DNA of 64,000 nt, from the NCBI GenBank assembly GCA_937929935.1, contig CALFUL010000004.1, positions 248,001 to 312,000 on the forward strand, read 5' to 3'. Both the position numbers and the translations under genes were made by a program. The notes under the pieces were generated by a model. The model was given only the letters and a program-made list of their open reading frames with translations, ran no database searches and was not told where the DNA came from. Of this stretch, positions 52,770 to 61,735 are shown piece by piece. Each line of letters begins with the position of its first letter. The first letter of the stretch is position 1. Source of the stretch: an uncultured Flavobacteriaceae bacterium (GTDB taxonomy: Bacteria > Bacteroidota > Bacteroidia > Flavobacteriales > Flavobacteriaceae).

Positions 52770-52846
52770 TTTTTGAATATAAGTAACGCTAGTCTAATCA
52801 TATACGATTTAATATAAATACCTGATAATCAAATATATTAACATAA

Positions 52847-55018
52847 TTATTTCTTGCGCTCTACCAGTTCTAATTGTTGTGTACTAACGTTGGTTGTAAA
52901 CATACCATAATTAACTACTGCCTTGCCTTTTTCTAGGGTATCAATGGTGCCAACTGCTTTACCATCTTCCAAACGAACGCGATCGCCTAATTTGAAAACC
53001 GTGGGCGGTTTATTCTTTTCTTTGTGAATTGCCTTTTTCTTGTCTAGCTTCTTTTTCTTTCGAATAACCTTTACTTCTTGATGTACTTCTTGGGCTACTT
53101 GTGCTTTTTTACTGCGCTCAGCTTTGTCTTGTTTGACTGTTTTCTTTTTACGCTTACTATTTTCAGTTTCCACAATGCGAATCAATTCAGAAACCATGGC
53201 TCTTTTCTTCTTGTCTTGAAAATAGGCGTTCGCTGCCTTATCTACTTTGTTACCCAAATTGATCATGCGCTGGTCATGATCGTATAATTCCTGATAATTT
53301 TCGAGTTTAGATTTGATTTTAGCATTCAATTTCTCTAAACGTTCTGCTTCTTGCATTGCTTTAGATTCCTTTTCTTGCAATCTAGAGCCTGTTTGAGCCA
53401 TTTTGCTGCGTTCTTTCTGTAATTTGGCTATCGTAGCGTCAAAACGAATTTTGCCGCGCTCTATCTTCTTCTTTGCTTTGTTGATTAAAGAATATGGAAT
53501 TCCGTTTTTCTGTGCAACCTCAAAGGTGAACGAACTACCTGCTTCACCAAGTACCAATTGAAAGGTAGGTTCTAATGTTTTGCCATCAAAAAGCATGTTC
53601 GCATTTGATATGTGGGGCAGTTCATTTGCCAACAGCTTTAAATTAGCGTAATGTGTGGTAATAACACCAAATGCATTTCGTTCATAAAAGACCTCCAGAA
53701 AAGCTTCAGCTAAAGCGCCACCTAATTCTGGGTCACTACCAGTACCAAACTCATCAATTAGAAACAGGGTATTGGCATTACATTTCTTTAAAAACTGATT
53801 CATGTTTTTAAGACGGTAACTGTAGGTGCTTAAATGGTTTTCTATGGATTGATTATCTCCGATATCAGTTAAAATTCTATCAAAAACACATACAGAACTG
53901 CGCTCATGTACAGGAATTAATAAACCCGATTGAAGCATTACTTGAAGCAAGCCTATGGTCTTTAGGGTGATGCTTTTTCCACCAGCATTAGGTCCTGAGA
54001 TTACAATTATTCGGTTTTCAGGATGCAGTTCAATAGTTTGAGAATACGTTTTTTTATCGTTGAGCTTATTATTTAAATACAATAATGGGTGATAGGCATC
54101 TCTTAAAAACAATCTTTGTTCCTCATTGATTTCTGGCAATAAGGCATTGATTTCTCGAGCATATTTTGCCTTTGCAGCAGTAATGTCAATGAAGGTTAAA
54201 AAGCTTTGATAGTCTTTTAAAAGGTGCGAATGAGGTCTAATTAAATTGGTTAACCCATTTAGAATACGTTGAATCTCTTCTTTTTCTTCAAACTCAAGAT
54301 TATTGAGTTCTCGACTGTATTTCAAAGTTGCTTCTGGTTCAATATAGACAATACTACCTGTCTTAGAAGTACCCATTACGGCTCCTTTGACTTTTCTTCT
54401 ATACATAGCCTTTACAGCCAAAACACGTCTATTTTCATAAACTGATTCGCGAATATCATCTAAATAATCTGAGCTATGATAGGTGTTTAAGGCTGATGCA
54501 AAGCTTTGACCTATTTTGCCCTTAATATCGTTTATCTGCCTGCGTAAATTGAATAGTTTGTCAGATGCCTTGTCATTTATCTCGCCAAAACGATTAATTA
54601 CTGAATCAATTTCAGAAGGTACTTCTTTCTGAAGTTTAATTTTTTCAGTCTCTGTACATAATAGCGGATAATAGGTTTTAAATTTTTTAAAGAATTTGAG
54701 GTGCAAAGCAACCGTTTTACAGATGCTTGCTATTTTTTGAAAACCCGAAATTTCAATAGTGGTATTTTCAATTTTTAATAATGATAATTCTTGGTTAACA
54801 CTTTCAAAACCATGATTGGGTATGGTGTTTTCACTTTCAAAAGAAGATAAATACTCTGCGGTATACTTTAGAGATTTTGTTATCGCCTCAATGCCTTCTA
54901 AAGGTTCAATTTCTTGAGCACCCTGTTTCCCTAAATCTGTATTACATCGTACCGCTACCTCATGTAAAACAGAAGTGAATTCTAGATCATCAAGTACTTT
55001 TTTTAGTGTTTTATTCAT
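52847..55018 (-). CDS. mutS2: MutS2-like ATPase without Smr domain
   Basis: 723 residues from the ATG at 55018. MutS-family ATPase: Walker A G-P-N-A-G-G-K-S-I-T-L-K-T (about 343), Walker B L-F-L-I-D-E-F-G-T-G-S-D-P, followed by a long coiled coil (about 525-630) and a KOW-like ending (about 670-723). MutS2 usually carries a C-terminal Smr nuclease domain, which is absent here. The ATG 21 nt inside the longest frame was chosen because the -7 element at 55037-55044 overlaps the TTG start of that frame. MutS2 acts on recombination intermediates or stalled ribosomes in other bacteria. Confidence 0.88.
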   Translation of the reverse strand: MNKTLKKVLDDLEFTSVLHEVAVRCNTDLGKQGAQEIEPLEGIEAITKSLKYTAEYLSSFESENTIPNHGFESVNQELSLLKIENTTIEISGFQKIASICKTVALHLKFFKKFKTYYPLLCTETEKIKLQKEVPSEIDSVINRFGEINDKASDKLFNLRRQINDIKGKIGQSFASALNTYHSSDYLDDIRESVYENRRVLAVKAMYRRKVKGAVMGTSKTGSIVYIEPEATLKYSRELNNLEFEEKEEIQRILNGLTNLIRPHSHLLKDYQSFLTFIDITAAKAKYAREINALLPEINEEQRLFLRDAYHPLLYLNNKLNDKKTYSQTIELHPENRIIVISGPNAGGKSITLKTIGLLQVMLQSGLLIPVHERSSVCVFDRILTDIGDNQSIENHLSTYSYRLKNMNQFLKKCNANTLFLIDEFGTGSDPELGGALAEAFLEVFYERNAFGVITTHYANLKLLANELPHISNANMLFDGKTLEPTFQLVLGEAGSSFTFEVAQKNGIPYSLINKAKKKIERGKIRFDATIAKLQKERSKMAQTGSRLQEKESKAMQEAERLEKLNAKIKSKLENYQELYDHDQRMINLGNKVDKAANAYFQDKKKRAMVSELIRIVETENSKRKKKTVKQDKAERSKKAQVAQEVHQEVKVIRKKKKLDKKKAIHKEKNKPPTVFKLGDRVRLEDGKAVGTIDTLEKGKAVVNYGMFTTNVSTQQLELVERKK

Positions 55019-55036
55019 GGTGTTCTTAACCCTTGG

Positions 55037-55044
55037 CAAATGTA
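55037..55044 (-). promoter_or_regulatory. -7 promoter element (TACATTTG) for mutS2
   Basis: Exact TAnnTTTG on the minus strand, 18 bp upstream of the ATG at 55018. The nearest -33 TTG is 25 nt away (55070-55072), so the upstream part is weak. Confidence 0.45.
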
Positions 55045-55171
55045 GGCATTAGGGCAACAATTTAAAATTCAATTCTTGACGTATTTTTTTAAGGTTAATA
55101 ACTGCCTTGAGGGCAATAAAAAAGAGCTTTTTCAGTTATGTTATGACTCCCCAAAGTATTGATTCAACTTA

Positions 55172-56263
55172 GTGTTGTTAAAAAATATTTGTCTCCTGTG
55201 CAATTTTATAAAACATTTAATCGCTCTAATATTATTAATTAATATATCGGCATGTAGTTCTACACAAAAGGTAGTTATAAAAGCCGTAGAACCATCTCCT
55301 GTTAATTTAGCTAATGATATTAAAAACGTTGGTGTTATTAATAATAGTCAGTCTATAAGCGCCATTTCAAAAGGGTTGAGTTTGAATCAACAAGTAGAAC
55401 GTCAAGATAATTGGTTGCGCAAAAAAGGTGCAACGGCTGCGCTTCAAAGTTTAGTGCAAGAATTGAAAAAAGATGAACGCTTTACCGAGGTTATGTTACT
55501 CTCTGATGTTTCAGTAGAACAAGCTGGTTTTTTGAATGATGATGCAACGGTTAAATGGCATGAAATTGAATCTATTTGTGACGAAAATAAACTTGATATA
55601 CTGTTTTCTTTAGCTCATTATGATATGGGTTCAAAAGTGTCATTGAAAAAGTCCAAAATAGCATCACAAAATATGATGCGCGATAAAACGCAAATAAATG
55701 GGCAAGAAATTACCTTAGAAACGCTAGTTGAAAATGGCTGGAAAATCTACTATCCGAAATATCAATTAATCATTGATGAATTTACGTATAATGAAGAATT
55801 TGTATCCAAAGCAAAAGGAATAAATCCTGCAGAAGCTTTAAAAGCAATGCAATTCAGAAGAGACAGTATTATTCAAAAAGGAAAATTAGCTGGAAATACC
55901 TACGGAAAAAGATTGCAGCCTTTTGAAAGAGATATCTACAGAACATACTTTGTTAAGGGTTCAGAAGGTTTTCAAGAAGCTGGAGAATTAATGCAGGCAG
56001 GTGATATAACAGATGCACAACGCTTATGGTTTCTTGGTTTAAAAAATGATAAAGCTAAAATACGTGCCAGAGCGTGCCATAATTTAGCTGTAAGTTCTGA
56101 GTTTCAAGGTAATTTAGAAGAAGCACTAGAATGGGCTTTAAAGGCTAAGAATAATCACGCTAATAAAGATTCAGAAATGTATGTCTCTGAATTAGAAAAC
56201 AGAATAACTAAAGAAAATTTGTTGAAAGCTCAGCAATTTAGCATAGTCAAATTATCAAGATAA
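55172..56263 (+). CDS. DUF6340-like lipoprotein with C-terminal TPR
   Basis: 363 residues. Lipobox I-S-A-C (Cys about 28). The mature part starts with the A-V-E-P-S-P-V-N-L motif and V-G-V-I-N-N typical of a flavobacterial DUF6340 family. The C-terminal end holds a tetratricopeptide-like helix pair (A-C-H-N-L-A-V-S-S-E-F-Q-G-N-L-E-E-A-L). The start is uncertain: GTG at 55172 or TTG at 55175 are the only in-frame options before the signal peptide. Function unknown. Family name is from memory. Confidence 0.72.
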   Translation: MLLKNICLLCNFIKHLIALILLINISACSSTQKVVIKAVEPSPVNLANDIKNVGVINNSQSISAISKGLSLNQQVERQDNWLRKKGATAALQSLVQELKKDERFTEVMLLSDVSVEQAGFLNDDATVKWHEIESICDENKLDILFSLAHYDMGSKVSLKKSKIASQNMMRDKTQINGQEITLETLVENGWKIYYPKYQLIIDEFTYNEEFVSKAKGINPAEALKAMQFRRDSIIQKGKLAGNTYGKRLQPFERDIYRTYFVKGSEGFQEAGELMQAGDITDAQRLWFLGLKNDKAKIRARACHNLAVSSEFQGNLEEALEWALKAKNNHANKDSEMYVSELENRITKENLLKAQQFSIVKLSR

Positions 56264-56325
56264 GTTTACTTCGCATTTACAAGCTTAGAATAGCTATTTT
56301 TAGAAAAATCATTTTTTAAAAAGCT

Positions 56326-56991
56326 ATGAATTTTAAGATAAAGCAATGTTGGAAAGACAAATTTTCAAATGAATTTGAAAAACCATATTTCAAAGAGCTT
56401 TGCCAATTTGTAATTGAAGAATACGCTGCACACACTTGTTATCCTCAGAAAGAGCATATTTTTAATGCCTTTAACCACTTTTCATTTGAACAAACAAAGA
56501 TTGTTATTCTAGGGCAAGATCCTTATCACGGACCAAATCAAGCCAATGGTTTATGTTTTTCTGTAAATGATGGGGTAGTGCATCCACCATCATTGAGGAA
56601 TATTTTCAAAGAACTTGAAAATGATTTGAACAAGAAATACCCAAAAAGCGGCAATCTAACATCATGGGCTGAACAAGGCGTTTTGTTGCTCAATAGCACT
56701 TTAACCGTTAAAGCACATAAGGCCGGCAGTCATCAAAAGATGGGTTGGGAAAGGTTTACAGATGCCACAATTTTAAAACTATCTGAAGAAGGAAACGGAA
56801 TTGTTTTTATGCTTTGGGGAGGGTATGCTAGAAAAAAGAAATCTCTAATTGATACTGTAAAACATCTTATTTTAGAATCGGGCCACCCATCGCCTTTAAG
56901 TGCTAACCGAGGTTATTGGTTTAACAATGGTCATTTTAGCAAAGCCAACACCTTTTTAAAATCAGTCCAAAAAGAACCTGTAAACTGGTAA
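56326..56991 (+). CDS. ung: Uracil-DNA glycosylase
   Basis: 221 residues, the normal length of family 1 UDG. Catalytic G-Q-D-P-Y-H-G (about 65-71, Asp about 67), N-G-L-C-F-S-V, L-L-L-N-S-T-L-T-V (about 121-129) and the minor-groove loop H-P-S-P-L-S (about 187-192). It excises uracil from DNA to begin base excision repair. Lies 62 bp downstream of the DUF6340-like gene on the same strand. Confidence 0.96.
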   Translation: MNFKIKQCWKDKFSNEFEKPYFKELCQFVIEEYAAHTCYPQKEHIFNAFNHFSFEQTKIVILGQDPYHGPNQANGLCFSVNDGVVHPPSLRNIFKELENDLNKKYPKSGNLTSWAEQGVLLLNSTLTVKAHKAGSHQKMGWERFTDATILKLSEEGNGIVFMLWGGYARKKKSLIDTVKHLILESGHPSPLSANRGYWFNNGHFSKANTFLKSVQKEPVNW

Positions 56992-57071
56992 AAATATATT
57001 AGCTAGGCTATTTGTCTAAAAATAAGGAATTTATTGATTATTCCTTTTAAAATTAAGTAAGCTTAAATTTT

Positions 57072-57079
57072 TATTTTTG
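57072..57079 (+). promoter_or_regulatory. -7 promoter element (TATTTTTG) for the receiver-domain gene
   Basis: Exact TAnnTTTG, about 37 bp before the ATG at 57117. No TTG at the right distance, so support is partial. Confidence 0.4.
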
Positions 57080-57116
57080 AAAGAAATGGACTACTTTAGT
57101 TCTAAAATCTAATTTT

Positions 57117-57557
57117 ATGATGACTCCAAACCTAAAATCTATTCTACTTGTTGATGATGATGAAATAAGCAACTTATTCAACAAAATATTTATTAGCCGC
57201 CTTGAAATTGACGCTGAGGTAGATGTTGTTAATAACGGACGTGAAGCGCTTGATTTATTAAAACAAGTGGGTAATTATGAAAATGAAAGTATTGTTTTAA
57301 CCCCGTGTTTACTATTACTTGACATTAAAATGCCAATCATGAACGGCTGGGAATTTTTAGATGCTTTTAAAGAGCAGCTAAGTGAAGAAATTCAAAAGCA
57401 GGTTACTATTGTCATGCTTACCACTAGTGAGGATCAAGGCGATTTTATTAAAGCAATGAATAATCCGTTAATCAGCGAATACATTCAAAAACCCCTTTCT
57501 GAATCAAAGTTTACTACACTAATCAATAAGTTCTATAGCAAGCAAGAAGTTATTTAA
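57117..57557 (+). CDS. Stand-alone response-regulator receiver domain
   Basis: 146 residues with only a receiver domain: L-V-D-D-D-E-I-S-N (acidic pocket about 13-16), phospho-acceptor Asp in L-L-D-I-K-M-P-I-M-N-G (about 67), M-L-T-T-S (about 100-104) and the Lys in I-Q-K-P-L (about 125). No output domain follows, so it probably acts by protein contact or phosphorelay, as CheY-like proteins do. No histidine kinase lies nearby. Its end overlaps the next (convergent) gene by 4 bp. Confidence 0.9.
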   Translation: MMTPNLKSILLVDDDEISNLFNKIFISRLEIDAEVDVVNNGREALDLLKQVGNYENESIVLTPCLLLLDIKMPIMNGWEFLDAFKEQLSEEIQKQVTIVMLTTSEDQGDFIKAMNNPLISEYIQKPLSESKFTTLINKFYSKQEVI

Positions 57558-58399
57558 TTGCATAACTTGTTGTAAGATTTGGTCTTTTCAATTAACCCTA
57601 ATTCATGAAGCGTTGTGTTAACCTTATCTATAACTGTGGGGTCAATTTGTTTTTGACTCCATCTTGTTAAGCTTAGCCATTCTTGAATGTCACTCAGTTG
57701 TTGATTGTAGTAATTCGCTAGCGTGCGATCAATGCTAGGAATGTATTTAAACTCTTCAGTGTAGGTATTTATAACTTCAAGTACATGTTGTACCCCACTT
57801 TTGTTTTCTTCAATGAATTTGGTATTTCCTGCAATTACAAAGCATGGCCACGGTGTAGTTGTATTACCTAATCTTCTGAAAGTGCCATTGTCGACCAAAG
57901 GTTTGGTAGTAAAATGTTCCCACAAGAAATAGTCAGCCGTTCCGGAGGTTAATGCTTCAATTGACCCAGCTAGACTATTGACAATTTCAAATTTCAAGGT
58001 TGCTGTGTTCCAGTTTTCTTCTTGAGCGTGTACATAGGCCATTAAATGACTACCGCTACCAAAGCGACTAATGGCTGCTTTAGTTCCATTTAGGTCTGCT
58101 ATCTTCTGATGTTTACTTTCATGACCAACGTGAATTCCCCAACGCAGTGGTGTAGCAATGTATTCTTGAATAATCTTGCTTTGGTTTCCGTCACTTATGC
58201 TTTTAACAATGCCGTCTGTTAAGATTATGGCAAGGTCAGCCTCTTGGTTATCTAACATTTTACACATTCTGCCCGTGCCTTCAGGTATGTCTTGCCATTC
58301 AAGGTCAATACCTCTGTTTTTAAAAGCATTTTCGCTTATTGCTAAATGCCATGGGTAATTAAAGTGTTCTGGTACCCCTATGATGCGTACTTTTTTCAT
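57554..58399 (-). CDS. Periplasmic-binding-protein-like (type 2, NMT1/SsuA-like) protein without signal peptide
   Basis: 281 residues. The N-terminus V-P-E-H-F-N-Y-P-W-H-L-A and G-I-D-L-E-W, plus D-L-A-I-I-L-T-D-G, fit the NMT1/THI5-like binding fold. No signal peptide is seen (M-K-K-V-R-I-I-G), so it should be cytoplasmic, unlike a transporter binding protein, and no permease or ATPase genes are nearby. Its start overlaps the end of the nucleoside phosphorylase gene by 4 bp. A cytoplasmic ligand-sensing or enzymatic role is inferred. The Trp-rich pocket residues (W-G-I-H-V) suggest a small organic ligand. Confidence 0.7.
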   Translation of the reverse strand: MKKVRIIGVPEHFNYPWHLAISENAFKNRGIDLEWQDIPEGTGRMCKMLDNQEADLAIILTDGIVKSISDGNQSKIIQEYIATPLRWGIHVGHESKHQKIADLNGTKAAISRFGSGSHLMAYVHAQEENWNTATLKFEIVNSLAGSIEALTSGTADYFLWEHFTTKPLVDNGTFRRLGNTTTPWPCFVIAGNTKFIEENKSGVQHVLEVINTYTEEFKYIPSIDRTLANYYNQQLSDIQEWLSLTRWSQKQIDPTVIDKVNTTLHELGLIEKTKSYNKLCN

Positions 58400-59265
58400 G
58401 AAATGAGCTTTCCTAAAGTATATGTAATTAATTCTTCAACTGATTTATTCGGATTTTTCGAAAATTCTCCCGTACTTCTATTTGCTAAAATACAATTCAT
58501 CGAAATAGCTTGGTGCCCCATTAGTTTAGAGAGTCCGTAAATGCCTGATGTTTCCATTTCGAGGTTTGTAATCTTCTTATTGTTGAACTCAAAAGTGCTT
58601 AATTTTGAGACCAATAAAGTATCTTTTGCAGGAATTCTAGAAATTCTTCCTTGCGGACCATAAAATCCTGTATTTGTGATTGTTATACCATTTAAAGTAT
58701 TATTTGACTTTAATAAATTATAAAGAGAGTCATCGGCCTTAACAACATACGGATTTGAACGTTCAACAGGCCAATCTAAATGATTCATTAAAGCTGTTGT
58801 GAAGTCAAAATGTTGAACGGCATCACTTTTGTAAAAATGTAGTAAAGAGTCAAAACCAACAGCGTATTCGCTTATTAGAAAACTATCAACTTCAATATCT
58901 TCTTGTATAGCCCCTGAAGTGCCAATTCTTATAAATCTTAGCTGATTATGTTCTTTCTTAACGGTTCTGGTTTTGAAATCAACATTAACTAAGGCATCTA
59001 ATTCATTAAAGACAATATCAATATTGTCGGTGCCAATTCCGGTTGAAATAACTGTTAATCGTTTTCCTTTTAGGGTGCCGGTATGGGTTATGAATTCTCG
59101 TTTTCCTTTCTTTAACTCTATGGTGTCAAAAAATTTGGAGACCTCTGATACACGGTCAGGGTCTCCGACAGTAATAATGGTGGTGGCTATATCAGATGGT
59201 AATAAGTTGAGATGATATATACTGCCGTCTGCATTACGTATGAGCTCAGAAAGCTTTAGTGCCAT
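58396..59265 (-). CDS. Nucleoside phosphorylase
   Basis: 289 residues. Family 1 nucleoside phosphorylase: G-D-P-D-R-V (about 33-38), G-T-G-T-D-N-I (about 76-82), R-I-G-T-S-G-A-I (about 111-118) and E-M-E-T-S-G-I-Y (about 238-245, the M-E base contact). It cleaves nucleosides with phosphate. Uridine phosphorylase-like and purine phosphorylase-like forms cannot be separated here. It is translationally coupled to the binding-protein-like gene downstream and follows the DUF1835 gene by 1 nt. Confidence 0.88.
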   Translation of the reverse strand: MALKLSELIRNADGSIYHLNLLPSDIATTIITVGDPDRVSEVSKFFDTIELKKGKREFITHTGTLKGKRLTVISTGIGTDNIDIVFNELDALVNVDFKTRTVKKEHNQLRFIRIGTSGAIQEDIEVDSFLISEYAVGFDSLLHFYKSDAVQHFDFTTALMNHLDWPVERSNPYVVKADDSLYNLLKSNNTLNGITITNTGFYGPQGRISRIPAKDTLLVSKLSTFEFNNKKITNLEMETSGIYGLSKLMGHQAISMNCILANRSTGEFSKNPNKSVEELITYTLGKLIS

Positions 59266-59266
59266 T

Positions 59267-60199
59267 CTATAATTTTAGAATCCTATTTGTGTTTGTATTG
59301 TACAAGAAATTATACTTTAAAGCACCCCCTAGGTATACGTCATTATCTTGAATACATGAATAATAACTTGTTTGTTTTTCAAGAATTTCTTTTCCTTTCT
59401 TGGTTAATTTTACAGGGTTAAAAGAATTGAAAAGCGGTTTCAATCTGGTAAGGGTTCTTTCATATTGAGAATCGCCAAACCCTAATGATCCTTGGTTGTT
59501 TAGAATAGTTTTCATAAATTCTTTCTTTGAAGAAAGTGCTTTAGTTTCAGCCAAATGTAAAATGTTATTTTCCATTTTATTTAATCCATTTTTAATAGAC
59601 GGAAAACGTTGTAAATGGCTTGAAATAGCAGCTGCTAAATAGTCAAACTGATAATTCTTAAAATCTTTTATATTCTCAAGCCGCATGGGGTTGTCGCTGC
59701 AATATAATTGCCAAATGTAATCTGCATACTCAATGTCATCTTGAGTTAAAACTACGCGATTGTTATATAGCTTTTGTAATTGTTCACTACTGAGTTCGTT
59801 TAGCGTAAAGAGTTTGTCTGTACTGTCTTCTTTACCACTACACACTAATGAGATATTTGCATACTTTCTATTGGCTTTTAGCCAACTTAAAACGGCTAAC
59901 ATATTAATTTGACAAAAAAGATCGTATTCAAACCACAAAACAATAGTGTCTTGCTGTTTATGGTTGCAAAGTGAGCGGTATTCTTTTAAGGTTTTTTCAA
60001 TAAACCATGATTTAGAAACCTTATAATTTTTATTTAGGAATTCGAAACGAGTTTTCCAGAAATTTTCACTACCAACGTTGGTTAAGGTTTTGCCTTCGCA
60101 TAACATTTCACGCCAAGTTATGATGTCTCCTTTATGATTTAACGTGGAAAGCCTTTGAGTGAATGCATCGCCATTAGTTATGTGCAATAAAGAACTCAT
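59267..60199 (-). CDS. DUF1835 domain-containing protein
   Basis: 310 residues. The N-terminal L-L-H-I-T-N-G-D-A (about 4-12) and I-x-T-W-R-E-M-L-C-E-G (about 27-37) and V-L-W-F-E-Y-D-L-F-C-Q (about 96-106) are DUF1835 traits. Members resemble nucleotide-hydrolase-like folds but have no proved activity. It is the first gene of a three-gene operon with a nucleoside phosphorylase (1 nt gap) and the binding-protein-like gene (4 bp overlap), so nucleoside or base metabolism is a fair inference. Confidence 0.8.
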   Translation of the reverse strand: MSSLLHITNGDAFTQRLSTLNHKGDIITWREMLCEGKTLTNVGSENFWKTRFEFLNKNYKVSKSWFIEKTLKEYRSLCNHKQQDTIVLWFEYDLFCQINMLAVLSWLKANRKYANISLVCSGKEDSTDKLFTLNELSSEQLQKLYNNRVVLTQDDIEYADYIWQLYCSDNPMRLENIKDFKNYQFDYLAAAISSHLQRFPSIKNGLNKMENNILHLAETKALSSKKEFMKTILNNQGSLGFGDSQYERTLTRLKPLFNSFNPVKLTKKGKEILEKQTSYYSCIQDNDVYLGGALKYNFLYNTNTNRILKL

Positions 60200-60323
60200 T
60201 GGAGGATGTTTTTTAGGGTTAAAGAATTAAATGTAACGTTTAAAAAATAGTTTTTAAAAAAAATTAACATAAAAATATTCACATACTTAAAAAAAAATGT
60301 GATGTAATTTTCTAGAAACATGG

Positions 60324-60653
60324 TTAGCCCCCAACTCTCTTAACTTTAAACCCTTTTTCTTCAAGCATTTCCATTATTTTATCACGGTAATCTCCTTGAA
60401 TAATGATAGCCCCATTTTTGAATGTTCCGCCAACGCTTAATTTAGTTTTCAGTTCTTTGGCCAATATTTTGAAGTCTTTATCAGCGCCGGTATAACCTTC
60501 TAAAATGGTAATTGGTTTTCCTTTTCTTTTTTCATATTTACAGATAATAGGGGCATCTTGAAGCCATATTTTTTGTTGTGATTTTTTTGTAATTTCTTGT
60601 TTTTCAGGCTGATGGTCCGGAAATAAATTTTTTAACTGATCCTCTAAACTCAT
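60324..60653 (-). CDS. SUI1/eIF1-like translation initiation factor (YciH family)
   Basis: 109 residues. The SUI1 fold is evident in R-K-G-K-P-I-T-I-L-E-G-Y (about 43-54), the L-x-V-G-G-T-F (about 72-78) and I-I-I-Q-G-D-Y-R-D-K-I (about 83-93). Bacterial YciH proteins contact the 30S subunit and influence initiation fidelity. Start abuts the stop of the oxygenase gene upstream (no gap), so they are co-transcribed. Confidence 0.88.
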   Translation of the reverse strand: MSLEDQLKNLFPDHQPEKQEITKKSQQKIWLQDAPIICKYEKRKGKPITILEGYTGADKDFKILAKELKTKLSVGGTFKNGAIIIQGDYRDKIMEMLEEKGFKVKRVGG

Positions 60654-61607
60654 TTAATTCTTTTTAATTAACCCTAATTCAACAAGACGCTCATTTAAAA
60701 ATGCACCGGCAGAGATATCTTCAAAACCTTTTGGATGGTTATCATCAACGCAGTTATCAAGGCAGTTCAATGACATTTCGCTAACAGGATGCATGAAAAA
60801 CGGAATTGAATAACGCGAGGTTCCCCAAAGCTCACGTGGCGGATTGATTACTTTGTGTATGGTTGATTTTAGTTTGTTGTTTGTAAGTCGTGAAAGCATA
60901 TCGCCTACGTTAATCATAAGTTCTTCTGGTTTCGCTATGGCATCAATCCATTCACCTTTTTGATTTTGAACTTGTAATCCACGACCATGAGCACCCATTA
61001 ATAGTGTTATTAAATTAATATCGCCGTGAGCAGCAGCGCGAACCGCATTTTTAGGTTCAGAAGTTATAGGCGGGTAATGTATTGGCCTTAAAATAGAATT
61101 ACCATTCTTTATGAATTCATCGAAAAAAGTTTCTTCTAACTTTAAATGCAAGGCCAAGGCTCTCAGAACATACTTGGCTGTTTTTTCGAGCATTTTATAG
61201 GTTTCCTTTCCTACTTCATTGAAAGAAAGAAGTTCTTTTACCATAACATTCTCAGGGTACTCGGCTTCTAGTTTGGAGTTGTTTTCTACGTATTGACCAA
61301 AATGCCAAAATTCTTTAAGATCACCTTCTTTTCTTCCCTTGGCATGTTCTTTACCAAAAGAAGTATACCCTCTTTGACCTCCAATACCTTCAATTTCATA
61401 GCTATCTTTAATTTCTTGAGGTAAATTAAAAAACTCTTTAATCGAAGCATATAAATCTTCAACAAGTTCTTCAGAAAGAAAGTGACCGCTGAGGGCTACA
61501 AATCCTATTTCTTCAAAGGCTTTGCCAATTTCTTTGACAAACTTTTCTTTTTTTGAAGAATCGCCTGAAGTAAATTCCTTTAAATCAACACTGGGTACTA
61601 GGCTCAT
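60654..61607 (-). CDS. Isopenicillin-N-synthase-like 2-oxoglutarate/Fe(II) oxygenase
   Basis: 317 residues. Fe(II) ligands H-x-D in A-H-G-D-I-N (about 192-197) and H in T-I-H-K-V (about 250), with R-Y-S-I-P-F-F (about 263-269) for the 2-oxo acid carboxylate. The N-terminal L-S-G-H-F-L and G-Q-R-G-Y-T-S segments are characteristic. The fold hydroxylates or oxidises a small molecule using O2. Plant-like members in Bacteroidetes have no known substrate. Directly upstream of the SUI1 gene. Confidence 0.85.
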   Translation of the reverse strand: MSLVPSVDLKEFTSGDSSKKEKFVKEIGKAFEEIGFVALSGHFLSEELVEDLYASIKEFFNLPQEIKDSYEIEGIGGQRGYTSFGKEHAKGRKEGDLKEFWHFGQYVENNSKLEAEYPENVMVKELLSFNEVGKETYKMLEKTAKYVLRALALHLKLEETFFDEFIKNGNSILRPIHYPPITSEPKNAVRAAAHGDINLITLLMGAHGRGLQVQNQKGEWIDAIAKPEELMINVGDMLSRLTNNKLKSTIHKVINPPRELWGTSRYSIPFFMHPVSEMSLNCLDNCVDDNHPKGFEDISAGAFLNERLVELGLIKKN

Positions 61608-61631
61608 AAGAATATGTTATCGGTTTTGTAT

Positions 61632-61639
61632 CAAAGTTA
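61632..61639 (-). promoter_or_regulatory. -7 promoter element (TAACTTTG) for the oxygenase gene
   Basis: Exact TAnnTTTG on the minus strand, 24 bp upstream of the ATG at 61607. No -33 TTG at the right distance. Confidence 0.4.
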
Positions 61640-61735
61640 ATAAAATATGATTGCGCTAATTGCATCTTTTGATGCGTTTTGCAATCTTAATTACTAAATT
61701 TAACATAAAATAAATTTATCTATCAAACTAATTAT

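Noticed and set aside
57554..59265. Futalosine menaquinone pathway (MqnA/MqnB-like pair)
   Set aside because: A binding-protein fold next to a nucleosidase suggested it, but the phosphorylase motifs do not fit futalosine hydrolase specifically, and flavobacteria generally use the classical Men pathway.
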